Positions 54,690 to 63,596 of a stretch of DNA of 64,000 bases are shown here, in pieces (within the stretch, counting starts at the first letter, position 1; each line of letters starts with the position of its first letter). The notes beneath the pieces are model-generated. The model ran no database searches. It worked only from the letters and a program-made list of their open reading frames with translations, and had not been told where the DNA came from. The position numbers and the translations under genes are program-made. Source of the stretch: Fodinibius salsisoli (GTDB taxonomy: Bacteria; Bacteroidota; Rhodothermia; Balneolales; Balneolaceae); contig NZ_JAGGJA010000006.1 in the NCBI RefSeq assembly GCF_026229185.1, forward strand, positions 186,001-250,000. Reading direction: 5' to 3'.

Positions 54690-55655
54690 CTATTCCTCTT
54701 CAAAGGACTCAGCTTGTTCCAACTCATCCGAGTCAACGGACTTTGGGTTAACTGGGAGCTGGTTCTGAGTAAAGGATGATACGAGAAATGAAATGGCTCC
54801 GATTAGCTTCTTCAGCATTAAGTTAGCCGTTAAAACCCCTACCAGCTGTGTTTCGGGTACGTTAAGCGCTACCGACATTTCAATGGCCACGCTTACGTAC
54901 AGTACATCCCGGCTCGGCAGAAATGGAATCCGCGTGGACATGATTTGTACCGCCATCAGGCTAAACCATACCGCCCAGGGTACGGTTGGCTCCGCAATTT
55001 TGTACTGAATGATCTGTATCAGGTTGGTCAGGATGAGCCGTCCGGTATAGATCCCCGCTATTTTAGAGGCATCCTTAAGGCTGATACTCAGAATATAATT
55101 TCGGAACTGGTAAATGAGTATCCCTACAACAACAATTCCTATAAAAATCCACAGGTACGTTAACCTGTTTTCTATCTGTGGGATATAATCCTCAGGATTA
55201 ATATACCCCTGGGTCAGAAAAAAGATCAGTAGCACAACAGAGATAAAAGTGGAAGAAATAGACGACAGGATATTGTTATCCTTAATAAACTTCATCGCCT
55301 CTACTGTTGGAACTTTTAGCTTATCCCGGGCCCAATAGAACAAATAAAACTCCCCCGAATAGCCCAGCACATCAGTGTTGAGTACTTTTTTCTGGACAAA
55401 AACCAAAAAGGCACGGAAACCCCGAAAATTCCATTTAACTCCATAAATGAAAATCTCAGCTACGGGAAGAGAAAAGTAAATCAGAAAAAACAGACCATAG
55501 AAAAGCGGGTTCAGCGGTAGCGAATCTACTACATTTGCCAGACCGATATCATATAGTTTATACGCCAGATAGCCAATTATTCCGGCTTGTAAAAGGTAAC
55601 GTAATCCTTTTTTTAGATACGTTTTCCAATTTTTTTCTTCCGACTTCTGGCTCAT
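54690..55655 (-). CDS. Multispan membrane protein, flippase/LPG-synthase-TM-like
   Basis: This 321-aa protein has about seven to eight hydrophobic segments, such as AGIIGYLAYKLYDIG, LFYGLFFLIYFSLPVAEIFI, FISVVLLIFFLTQGYI and WAVWFSLMAVQIMSTR. The overall pattern recalls the LPG_synthase_TM/UPF0104 (flippase-like) superfamily, but no decisive motif was seen. A C-terminal acidic tail is cytoplasmic. It is convergent with the sulfotransferase (12 bp apart) and transcribed with the Wzi-type gene behind it. Membrane glycolipid handling would fit the neighbours. Confidence 0.55.
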   Translation of the reverse strand: MSQKSEEKNWKTYLKKGLRYLLQAGIIGYLAYKLYDIGLANVVDSLPLNPLFYGLFFLIYFSLPVAEIFIYGVKWNFRGFRAFLVFVQKKVLNTDVLGYSGEFYLFYWARDKLKVPTVEAMKFIKDNNILSSISSTFISVVLLIFFLTQGYINPEDYIPQIENRLTYLWIFIGIVVVGILIYQFRNYILSISLKDASKIAGIYTGRLILTNLIQIIQYKIAEPTVPWAVWFSLMAVQIMSTRIPFLPSRDVLYVSVAIEMSVALNVPETQLVGVLTANLMLKKLIGAISFLVSSFTQNQLPVNPKSVDSDELEQAESFEEE

Positions 55656-55749
55656 TATGTTATCTGTTCCTTTCTGCTAAACTTAAGATTGGAAAATCGT
55701 TTGTAGAGATGGTTCAAAGATAAGGTTCTACTGGACTTTTTTGCTTATA

Positions 55750-57219
55750 CTAATTCGAGCGCTGTTCCCAGCGGATGCCTATTTGAAATCCGAACCGATT
55801 ATCAGCATAGAGATTACCAACATCATAAGCCAACGAGCTGTTTAAGCTAAGGCCATAATCGGGGGCAATATTATAATTCACCTTAAGGTATGAAGAGAAT
55901 TCATCAGTACGGAGATCATCCAAGGGGATGTAGTCTGGCCCTTCTCCCTGGTCAACAGAAGTCCCATAGTTTCTGGAATAGGTAAAAAACGCTTTATAGG
56001 TCAATCGATCCAGTGGCTTACCTTTAATTCCGATATGGTGAGCAACAATAATATTATTTGAAATGGGGTAATGGCCTCCATCAAACCCACTAACCGGTCT
56101 ATTGATGATGAGGGGATTCCCCAACACCTTGCCTTGATAGGCCCACCCCGAACGATATACTCCATTGTTATAATAGTTTGTCCGACCATAGGGATCATCA
56201 ATCCAGGCATTTTGTCGCTTGGTATTCATATGCTCCCAAAGGATCTTTGTTACAAATCCATTGGAATTATCGAGTTCGATAGCGGTCCCCCACATGCCAT
56301 CCCACGGGCTTCGAAACCTTAGGGCAACCTTATCCTCCAGGTAGAACAATCGATATACTTTAAAACGAAAATGCTCGAAGTTAATACCCAGCTTACCCTC
56401 ATAAGCAGCAACTGAGTTACCGACCGTATTAGTAATCTCATTATCCGGAACATTATCGCTATCTTCTGAAGCCGACTGACCTAAGACTACCTTTAAATAA
56501 TCTGAAAAAGAAGACGGTAACTGATAGGGTGATTGCTCTCCGACCCCCGGATGGGTACCGCCCCAGACCGCATTATGTGCAGCACCAACGGTAAAATCAA
56601 ACCGATCGTGCTGATACCTCACGTACAGATATTTTTGATGAAGGTTGGGATTATCAATATAACGTTTCTCCGTAAACCAGCCGTGCGAAACCATTCCTCT
56701 GGCTAACAGCTGACCATTAGTACCGGGAAGCAGGACAAAACCATCAGTACCAAGTTGCACTTTCGGAACGGGCACAGTATTTCTACTCACCAGTAGCGAT
56801 CCCATCGACAAATCATGTTCATTGAGTCCCATTGGATCATAAAATCGGCCTGCCGTCAGGCGTATCCCGTGGTATTGCAACTGTCCATATAATTGGGAAA
56901 AAACAATAGTATTATCCCCTGAAAGCCTTGCATGGGCATCAATACCACCACTAAACTGTACGGAACGGGTAGAATCGTGCCGAGTAAAAGTACCAAAGAA
57001 ATGGTTGGTAAAGTTAGTGGAGGAAGGATCTATAATTCCATTAGCATTCGAATAGAACCAGAAAGGCAAGCTTCCTGCATCGGCGGCATAAACCGAAGAT
57101 TCTAAACCATATTGTATTTGCTGATATTGAGCCTTCGCTTCGTAAAAAACCAGCGTTAATAAAATAAGCGTGCCAAGTCTAACTACACGGCAACACAGAT
57201 TTCGTATCCCTGGAATCAT
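55750..57219 (-). CDS. Wzi-family capsule assembly outer-membrane protein
   Basis: This 489-aa beta-barrel has a signal peptide (LGTLILLTLVFYEAKAQ) and a mature start similar to Wzi (YGLESSVYAADAGSLPFWFY). Many amphipathic strands follow, and it ends near GFQIGIRWEQRSN. Wzi anchors capsular polysaccharide to the outer membrane in Klebsiella/E. coli; Bacteroidota homologues are encoded in glycan clusters. The start overlaps the preceding GT-like gene (TAATG). With the GT2, sulfotransferase and membrane protein it suggests a surface glycan locus. Confidence 0.9.
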   Translation of the reverse strand: MIPGIRNLCCRVVRLGTLILLTLVFYEAKAQYQQIQYGLESSVYAADAGSLPFWFYSNANGIIDPSSTNFTNHFFGTFTRHDSTRSVQFSGGIDAHARLSGDNTIVFSQLYGQLQYHGIRLTAGRFYDPMGLNEHDLSMGSLLVSRNTVPVPKVQLGTDGFVLLPGTNGQLLARGMVSHGWFTEKRYIDNPNLHQKYLYVRYQHDRFDFTVGAAHNAVWGGTHPGVGEQSPYQLPSSFSDYLKVVLGQSASEDSDNVPDNEITNTVGNSVAAYEGKLGINFEHFRFKVYRLFYLEDKVALRFRSPWDGMWGTAIELDNSNGFVTKILWEHMNTKRQNAWIDDPYGRTNYYNNGVYRSGWAYQGKVLGNPLIINRPVSGFDGGHYPISNNIIVAHHIGIKGKPLDRLTYKAFFTYSRNYGTSVDQGEGPDYIPLDDLRTDEFSSYLKVNYNIAPDYGLSLNSSLAYDVGNLYADNRFGFQIGIRWEQRSN

Positions 57220-58241
57220 TACCCGTTTTCTACTAACCGATTTTTATTCTCTACGAGTTGACCAAACTTCTCTTTTTTCAAAGCATTCCATGTGCGTTCT
57301 GAAAACTCATAAAACGGCTGCTTTTGATGATACCATCCAAAATGGAGGCAATAAGGCGTTGTTTTCAGATAATCTCCTTTACCCGGTATGAGTGACAACG
57401 CTTTGATCAGAAATCTACGCATCCATTTGGTTTTTAAGCCCCGGAGGTTATATACAAACTTGTCGGAGTAATATTTACAAACCACGTACTCAAAATCATT
57501 ATCGTGCGAAGTCAGGTCTCCAATATAATCCAGTTGTGGGCTGGTATGTCCCTGCAGCCACGGATATACCGGAAGGTCAAGTTTTGACATTGCCATGGCC
57601 ATACTCCATTCGCAGGACTCTTCGCTGCGTCCCTGCTCCAGTGTACGACTCCGAAAATGTGTTTCATCCTTCCGGCTCAGCATCTTTTGAGCCAGATCGC
57701 ATACCCTTTTTGTCAAATTATAATCCTGGGCATAAATAATACCGGTCTGGACCCGACTGAGATAGGTTAACCCAAAATGGTTTAATGTGCGCTGCCTGCG
57801 ACGTAAAACAATATCCGCCAGAATGCCGATATTTTTAGGCCCTCCAAAGAAATTATCGGAAACCTGAGTACCCGTAATCGTAAACGGATAAGGCTCAAAT
57901 GATTGCCAAAGCGAATCAGGATCTTTGCACCAGACAATATCACTATCCAGAAAAATATTCTTCTCAAAGAACATATAATCCTGGATGTTATGCTTAAATC
58001 CTACAATAGATGCGCGCTCGGATGCCATCACGTGGATGACATCAAATATCTCACTGAGATCATGCTCCTCAAGTACCTTTTTGTGCTTCTCCTCACACAC
58101 CAAGGCTACGGGTCGTTCCTCATCATATCGTCTCAGTGACACCACAGAAGCGACGGCATGCTTTAAATACTTGAGATGCCCATAAGTGGTATAAACGTAT
58201 CCCTCGGGGGCTAATTTATTGTTTTGAATAGATCGCAGCAT
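57219..58241 (-). CDS. GT-A-like protein (glycosyltransferase candidate)
   Basis: This 340-aa cytoplasmic protein has a putative DxD nucleotide-sugar motif FLDSDIVW (D99/D101) in an otherwise unrecognised sequence that resembles family 8-type enzymes: YGHLKYLKHAVASVVSLRRY at the start and a glycine-rich middle. It directly precedes the Wzi-type gene, with one base overlap, so it likely acts on the same glycan. The family was not recognised with certainty. Confidence 0.7.
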   Translation of the reverse strand: MLRSIQNNKLAPEGYVYTTYGHLKYLKHAVASVVSLRRYDEERPVALVCEEKHKKVLEEHDLSEIFDVIHVMASERASIVGFKHNIQDYMFFEKNIFLDSDIVWCKDPDSLWQSFEPYPFTITGTQVSDNFFGGPKNIGILADIVLRRRQRTLNHFGLTYLSRVQTGIIYAQDYNLTKRVCDLAQKMLSRKDETHFRSRTLEQGRSEESCEWSMAMAMSKLDLPVYPWLQGHTSPQLDYIGDLTSHDNDFEYVVCKYYSDKFVYNLRGLKTKWMRRFLIKALSLIPGKGDYLKTTPYCLHFGWYHQKQPFYEFSERTWNALKKEKFGQLVENKNRLVENG

Positions 58242-58302
58242 ATAATAAATCTAAGTAAATTTGATGCCAATATACGGCTATTCTCTGCTAATTATAAATC
58301 TA

Positions 58303-58923
58303 TTATCGTGCTGCACGTTTACGGAGTGTCTCAATGAGTGAATCGTATCCTTTCTGTCGAATGATTTTCTGGAATTGCCGATGATATGAATCCGCTGTGG
58401 AAACATCATCAATTATCATATCCGTAACCACCCATTGTTCACTACCTGTTCTATACTCCATTATATATCCGACCGGTGTACGAACATCTTCCAGTTGTGC
58501 CAGCGTTTCAACCTCGGCCGTGTTTCCATCAACGGTAATATCTTCATACTTCACCTCCGCCCGGTAAATGTCAAGTTTATTAAGGGACTGATCACGAATA
58601 ATTGTTGAAAAAAGATCGACAAACTCCTCCTGTTCTTCTTGGGACAGGCTATCATAAGTGTCTGCCAATGCATGCCGAGCCATGGCACTGTAGTCGATAA
58701 CCCCGTTAATAATATCTTTCAGCTTATCTCTTTGCTCTTGATCATATTCGGTGCCTTTTGGCCCCATGAGTTCTTTTATCTCAGCATCCCGTTCTTCTAA
58801 AAGTTGCTTCACGGAGGCCTCATTATTCTGGGCTTGTGCCGTCTGAGCCATAGATACAATGCTGAAAAATGCGATTAATAATGTATAAGAAAAATACTTT
58901 AATCGTATCATACTATTCTTCAT
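58303..58923 (-). CDS. MlaC-type phospholipid/toluene-tolerance substrate-binding protein
   Basis: This 206-aa protein has a signal peptide (FSIVSMAQTAQAQ) and the MlaC (Ttg2D) fold: DIINGVIDYSAMARHALADT followed by EEFVDLFSTIIRDQSL and the conserved EVETLAQLEDV...GYIMEYR. MlaC carries phospholipids through the periplasm between MlaFEDB and the outer-membrane complex. Here the gene overlaps a TolC-type gene by 11 bp and no MlaD/E/F is near, so the partner pump is encoded elsewhere or this pair has another role. Confidence 0.9.
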   Translation of the reverse strand: MKNSMIRLKYFSYTLLIAFFSIVSMAQTAQAQNNEASVKQLLEERDAEIKELMGPKGTEYDQEQRDKLKDIINGVIDYSAMARHALADTYDSLSQEEQEEFVDLFSTIIRDQSLNKLDIYRAEVKYEDITVDGNTAEVETLAQLEDVRTPVGYIMEYRTGSEQWVVTDMIIDDVSTADSYHRQFQKIIRQKGYDSLIETLRKRAAR

Positions 58924-60301
58924 CTTTAAAAATTTGAATTATCGGTAAACCCGATTTACGATACAACTGCGTCATATTTTTATTGAAGTCGAATATTTCT
59001 CGCTTCATTTGTACACGCAGTTCAAGCTCTTTTTTTAACGCATCAATGAGATCTTTGGTATCACCTATACCAAAATCGTAATCTAATTGTTCCTGCCGAA
59101 GCCACTTCTTACTAACTACATGTGCTTCATCAGTATTCTCGACTTTTACTTTCGATAATGAGGCATTTTTATAAGCTTCATTAATTTCCAGTACGATACC
59201 ATCAACGGCCGCTTCTTTCAAATATTCTGCCTGTCGTTTCTGAAGTTTTCGTTTTTCTACATCCGTCCTGATACTCAGAAAGTCCAGATTTTGGCGGATG
59301 GCCAGCCCAAATGATCCACTGGCATAGTTCGAATTATTGATAATAAAGGGATTACTCTGTCGGGGTCGGTTTGGCGTATTTGCATAACTACCCGTAAACC
59401 CAAGCACCAAAGCTGGCAATCCCCTGCTCTTTTCAGCTTCTATCCCATGGTCAGCAGCTTTAATGCCCGCTTCAACTGCTTTAATCTCGGATCGCCGTTC
59501 GATGGCATTCATCTTATAAAAATCGATTTCTTTGAGCCCTTGGGGAACCGGATCCAAAAACCGTGTTTCTGGCAGATAGACTGTTCCTTTCTCCGCTTTT
59601 AAAACATAAGCCCAAATGCGATGGGTCATTTGTGCACTCTTTCTTACTTCTGCTGCACGTGTAGCAAATTCTGATTTAAAAATTTTGAACTTAAAAAGAT
59701 CAGACTCATCAAAGTCTTCCGCTCCTTCTTTCTGTTTCTCTTCAAGCTGACCTTCGATCTTTTCGATCTTTCCAGCCGCCTCATCTAACAACCGTAAAAT
59801 TTCTTTGGTCAATAGATGGCTTTGGTACAATTCAATTAATCGTACCCTAAGGTCGGCCTCCTGCTTCTGAAATTGTTCCCTGGCGGCTACTGCCGAAGCC
59901 TCAGCCGCTTTTACTGCGTTTCGTAATGCACCCCATGTAAATAACGGTTGTACGCCCTGTAACTCAGCACGAGTAAAGACGGCCCAATTTTCCCAGTCAT
60001 TTTCCAGGTTGGGGTCCAGATAATATTCGTTTTCTGACAAATCACCTCGCTGGCTAACCACTCCCGGTACTACACCATGCTGTGTACTTATCTCCAGCCT
60101 GGGCAGGTAGCGTTGAGAGTTAACCTGGGATACTTGATTCTCCGCCAGATTTATTTTTTGACGCTCATACTTTAACTGTCCGGCATGCTCGATTCCTCTC
60201 TCTATAAATTGCTGAAGCGAAACCCGAACTGTATCCTGTGCAGCTGCTTGATGAACGACACAGAAAAAGCTTAAAAGGAATACAAACGTTAATTTTTTCA
60301 T
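58913..60301 (-). CDS. TolC-family outer-membrane efflux protein
   Basis: This 462-aa protein has a signal peptide (FLLSFFCVVHQAAAQ) and the two long helical-hairpin repeats of TolC: SLQQFIERGIEHAGQLKYER at the start and NLDFLSIRTDVEKRKLQKRQ in the second half. Such proteins form trimeric outer-membrane channels for efflux or secretion. It is upstream of the MlaC gene with an 11-bp overlap. The inner membrane parts of a pump are not adjacent, although an RND/MMPL exporter lies 8.5 kb away. Confidence 0.94.
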   Translation of the reverse strand: MKKLTFVFLLSFFCVVHQAAAQDTVRVSLQQFIERGIEHAGQLKYERQKINLAENQVSQVNSQRYLPRLEISTQHGVVPGVVSQRGDLSENEYYLDPNLENDWENWAVFTRAELQGVQPLFTWGALRNAVKAAEASAVAAREQFQKQEADLRVRLIELYQSHLLTKEILRLLDEAAGKIEKIEGQLEEKQKEGAEDFDESDLFKFKIFKSEFATRAAEVRKSAQMTHRIWAYVLKAEKGTVYLPETRFLDPVPQGLKEIDFYKMNAIERRSEIKAVEAGIKAADHGIEAEKSRGLPALVLGFTGSYANTPNRPRQSNPFIINNSNYASGSFGLAIRQNLDFLSIRTDVEKRKLQKRQAEYLKEAAVDGIVLEINEAYKNASLSKVKVENTDEAHVVSKKWLRQEQLDYDFGIGDTKDLIDALKKELELRVQMKREIFDFNKNMTQLYRKSGLPIIQIFKDEE

Positions 60302-60357
60302 AATGACTTTTTTAGGCCTATAATTGCATTAACTAACGCAGGTTTCTCTCATTTATT

Positions 60358-60400
60358 TAAAAAAATAGCCCCTTCCATACTTAGGAAGAGGCTATTAACT
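60358..60400 (-). terminator. Terminator of the atp operon/tRNA
   Basis: AATAGCCCCTTCC (60364-60376) pairs with GGAAGAGGCTATT (60384-60396) with one mismatch; on the minus strand seven T residues follow. It lies directly after the tRNA and is the only clear terminator downstream of atpG. Confidence 0.92.
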
Positions 60401-60405
60401 GAAAG

Positions 60406-60492
60406 CGGAGAGAGAGGGATTCGAACCCCCGGAGACCATAAGGCCTCAACGGTTTTCAAGACCGCCGCATTCGACCGCTCTGCCATCTCTCC
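60406..60492 (-). tRNA. tRNA-Ser (anticodon UGA)
   Basis: This 87-nt tRNA on the minus strand has a 7-bp acceptor stem (GGAGAGA with TCTCTCC), anticodon loop CUUGAAA with anticodon UGA flanked by a CGGT/ACCG stem, a long class-II variable arm and the T-loop GGTTCGAATCC. CCA is not encoded. The discriminator base is G, as in serine tRNAs. It begins 8 bp after the atpG stop. Confidence 0.96.
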
Positions 60493-60500
60493 AATAATAT

Positions 60501-61388
60501 CTACGCATTCTCAAGTGCTTGTGCACCAGAAATAATCTCAGAAATCTCGGTAGTAATAGCGCTTTGACGAGCTCTATTGTACTCAAGCTCCAGATCATCC
60601 TGCAGTTCATTTGCATTTTCAGTTGCGTTATCCATCGCCGTCATTCGAGCACCTTGCTCTGCAGCATTCGACTCAAGGATAGCCTTCCACAACTGCAAAT
60701 TCAAGTGAGAAGGTAATAATTTTTCAAGAATTTCATCAACGCCCGGTTCGTAAATATATTCCTTTTGAGAAGTTTGTTCATCCTCCTCCACTAATGATTC
60801 CGGATCAATGGGAAGTACTGTCTCAACAATACGTTCCTGGGCAATTACGGACTTAAACTCGTTATAAGCCAATTTAACTTCATCATATATCCCAGTGTTA
60901 AATTGCTTAATAACTCGTTTCATCATTTCAGAAGCATTTGAGAATTCAACTTCATCAAAGAAGTTGGGATACTCGGCAGCAATATTGTAGTTACGCTTGC
61001 CAAAATGCTTAATCGTTTTGCGTCCTACACATACCAAAGAGAGCGTGCCTTCTTTTTTATGTGTGGCATAGTTCTCTTCAACCGCTTGTTCAACGACTTT
61101 GAAAAGATTATTGTTAAATGCCCCGCAAAGTCCACGATCAGAGCCGATGACAATAAGCAATACGTTATCAACCGATTCCGGTTTACGGAGCAGTTCATGC
61201 TCCTCGGAAGCATTATTGACCAATCGGGCCGCTACCTCTTTCATTTTGGACGCATATGGACGCGTCTCAATAATACGGTTTTGAGCCTTTCGCAACTTAG
61301 CAGCGGCAACCATCTTCATGGCTTTCGTAATCTGCTTGGTATTCTTTATAGACTCAATCCGATTTCGTATGTCGCGAAGATTCGCCAT
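60501..61388 (-). CDS. atpG: ATP synthase F1 gamma subunit
   Basis: This 295-aa central stalk protein begins ANLRDIRNRIESIKNTKQIT and ends with the matching helix ELEYNRARQSAITTEISEII; the two form the rotating coiled coil. The middle domain has a family-typical IGSDRGLCGAFNNNL. It is the last protein gene of the atpF-atpH-atpA-atpG operon, starting 3 bp after atpA. The beta and epsilon subunits are absent here, as is common in Bacteroidota, where atpDC lie elsewhere. Confidence 0.97.
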   Translation of the reverse strand: MANLRDIRNRIESIKNTKQITKAMKMVAAAKLRKAQNRIIETRPYASKMKEVAARLVNNASEEHELLRKPESVDNVLLIVIGSDRGLCGAFNNNLFKVVEQAVEENYATHKKEGTLSLVCVGRKTIKHFGKRNYNIAAEYPNFFDEVEFSNASEMMKRVIKQFNTGIYDEVKLAYNEFKSVIAQERIVETVLPIDPESLVEEDEQTSQKEYIYEPGVDEILEKLLPSHLNLQLWKAILESNAAEQGARMTAMDNATENANELQDDLELEYNRARQSAITTEISEIISGAQALENA

Positions 61389-61391
61389 AAT

Positions 61392-63008
61392 TTAGGACTC
61401 GTCAGAAGCTGTAATTTGATCGATTACGGTTGTGGCTGTTTCCATTAATTTTTCGCCAAAATCATCACCCAGCTTTCCAGATTCTGCCAGGGCCTTCATT
61501 TGATCAGCATATTTAACGTTGACCGTTTCAAGGTAATTCTCCTCGAACTCCCGGATCTGATTGACTTTAAGTTCTTCTAACAGGCCTTCACTGTTAATCT
61601 TAAGCAAGGCAATTTGCTCCTGAACGGAAAGCGGTTGATAGATATCCTGCTTAAGCAGTTCTACCGTACGCTCACCTCGCTTAAGCTGACGCTGTGTTGA
61701 GGGGTCTAAGTCAGACCCAAACTTTGCAAAAGCCTCAAGTTCTCGGTACTGCGCAAGATCAAGCTTCATCGTACCCGCCAGCTTCTTCATGGACTTAACC
61801 TGAGCGGAACCACCTACACGAGATACTGAAGTACCAACATCAATAGCCGGTCGAACACCGGAGTTAAACAGGTCCGTATCAAGGAAAATCTGTCCGTCTG
61901 TAATCGAAATTACGTTTGTTGGAATATAAGCCGAAACGTCGCCAGCTTGTGTTTCAATAATCGGCAATGCCGTAAGCGAGCCGCCCCCTTTCATCAAAGG
62001 TTGCAACTGTTCGGGCACATTATTCATCTGCTGGGCGATATCATCATCATCAATAATTTTTGCGGCACGCTCTAAAAGACGGCTGTGCAAATAGAAAACA
62101 TCTCCGGGGTAGGCTTCACGTCCGGGGGGGCGCTTCAACAGCAGAGAAAGCTCTCGGTAAGCAACGGCCTGCTTAGAAAGATCATCATAAATCACGAGTG
62201 CATGCCGGCCGGTATCACGGAAATACTCACCGATAGCAGCTCCCGCAAATGGCGCAATGAAACGCATCGGTGCACTGGAACTGGCCGGAGCAGAAACAAT
62301 AGTAGAATAATCAATGGCGTCGTTTTCTTCCAACGCCTTGGCGATACCAGCTACCGTTGAACCTTTTTGCCCTACTGCTACATAAATACAGTGAACAGGT
62401 TTGTCAGTGTCCTGAGTTTCTCGCTGGTTAATAATAGTATCAACGGCAACAGATGTTTTACCGGTTTGGCGGTCACCAATAATAAGCTCTCGCTGTCCAC
62501 GTCCAATGGGAATCAATGAGTCAATGGCCTTAATACCGGTCTGTACAGGTTCCGTTACCGGCTCTCGGTAGATAACTCCCGGTGCTTTACGTTCCAGTGG
62601 AATCCGGATAGTGTCACCAGATATGGGTCCTTTACCATCAATAGGATTTCCCAGCGGATCGATAACACGTCCCAGCAGCCCGTCGCCTACATTAATAGAA
62701 GCAATATCTTTAGTTCGGCGGACCGTATCTCCTTCTTCTACCGCACTGGTAGAACCAAACAAAACGATACCGACATTATCTTCCTCAAGGTTTAGCACCA
62801 TGCCCTGAACAGAGCTCCCATCCTTATCTTTCGAATCGGGAAGGTCTACAAGTTCACCGGCCTGCACTTTTGACAAGCCATAAACACGAGCGATACCGTC
62901 ACCTACTTCAAGAACGGTGCCTACATCATAGACATCCGCTTCGCTATCGAAGCCTGACAGTTGCTTACGTAATATTGCTGAAACTTCGTCTGGTCTTACT
63001 TGACTCAT
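61392..63008 (-). CDS. atpA: ATP synthase F1 alpha subunit
   Basis: This 538-aa subunit of the catalytic hexamer has Walker A GDRQTGKT at residues 178-185, a clear beta-barrel N-domain ([20 protein letters not shown]), the [13 protein letters not shown]-like [20 protein letters not shown] segment and the DELSEED-free C-terminal helical domain. Alpha binds nucleotide non-catalytically; the ATP synthase signature ending in [17 protein letters not shown] is complete. It lies between atpH and atpG in a leftward operon. Confidence 0.98.
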   Translation of the reverse strand: MSQVRPDEVSAILRKQLSGFDSEADVYDVGTVLEVGDGIARVYGLSKVQAGELVDLPDSKDKDGSSVQGMVLNLEEDNVGIVLFGSTSAVEEGDTVRRTKDIASINVGDGLLGRVIDPLGNPIDGKGPISGDTIRIPLERKAPGVIYREPVTEPVQTGIKAIDSLIPIGRGQRELIIGDRQTGKTSVAVDTIINQRETQDTDKPVHCIYVAVGQKGSTVAGIAKALEENDAIDYSTIVSAPASSSAPMRFIAPFAGAAIGEYFRDTGRHALVIYDDLSKQAVAYRELSLLLKRPPGREAYPGDVFYLHSRLLERAAKIIDDDDIAQQMNNVPEQLQPLMKGGGSLTALPIIETQAGDVSAYIPTNVISITDGQIFLDTDLFNSGVRPAIDVGTSVSRVGGSAQVKSMKKLAGTMKLDLAQYRELEAFAKFGSDLDPSTQRQLKRGERTVELLKQDIYQPLSVQEQIALLKINSEGLLEELKVNQIREFEENYLETVNVKYADQMKALAESGKLGDDFGEKLMETATTVIDQITASDES

Positions 63009-63042
63009 TGGTATTGATATATTTTAAGACGTATTTAATTTC

Positions 63043-63591
63043 TTATTCAACAGCAGTTGTTAGCAGAGATTCTTCGAGTTGCTCCAACTGATGTTTAACC
63101 GTACCATCAATTACGGTATCATCGATACGAACCGCCATCCCACCTTTCAGGGATTCGTCCACGCTAATATTCATATCGACTTTTTTCTGTGTTTTTTCTT
63201 CCAACTTTTGATGTAATAATTGCTGATGCTCCTCACTTAAGCCTTCCGCAACAAATACATTAACGGTTATGATACCGACATGCTTTTTATACTGTTGGAT
63301 AAAAGCTTCCACAATTTGATCCAATAAATTGACGCGATCTTTTTTGGCCAACAGCTTAACAAAAAGCTTAGTAGCCTCTTGAAGATCTTCAAAAAACAGC
63401 TGCTCTAACACAGCTGTTTTATCATCATATTTTATGATTGGACTCTTCAGGAAGGTAACCAACTCTTTTGAGCCTTCCAGCGTATTCTGGATAAATTCAA
63501 TATCCTCAAGTATCTCGGCCAGCTCATTTCTTTCCTGAGCAAGTTCTAAAAGAGCCTTTGCATACCGTCTCGCCGCCTTGGTTCTAAGCAT
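63043..63591 (-). CDS. atpH: ATP synthase F1 delta subunit
   Basis: This 182-aa subunit links the peripheral stalk to the alpha3beta3 head. It starts RTKAARRYAKALLELAQERN and ends in a conserved-like domain with LKGGMAVRIDDTVIDGTVKHQ, both usual for delta/OSCP. The length matches the bacterial family. It lies 34 bp before atpA and 5 bp after atpF. Confidence 0.96.
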   Translation of the reverse strand: MLRTKAARRYAKALLELAQERNELAEILEDIEFIQNTLEGSKELVTFLKSPIIKYDDKTAVLEQLFFEDLQEATKLFVKLLAKKDRVNLLDQIVEAFIQQYKKHVGIITVNVFVAEGLSEEHQQLLHQKLEEKTQKKVDMNISVDESLKGGMAVRIDDTVIDGTVKHQLEQLEESLLTTAVE

Positions 63592-63596
63592 CTACT

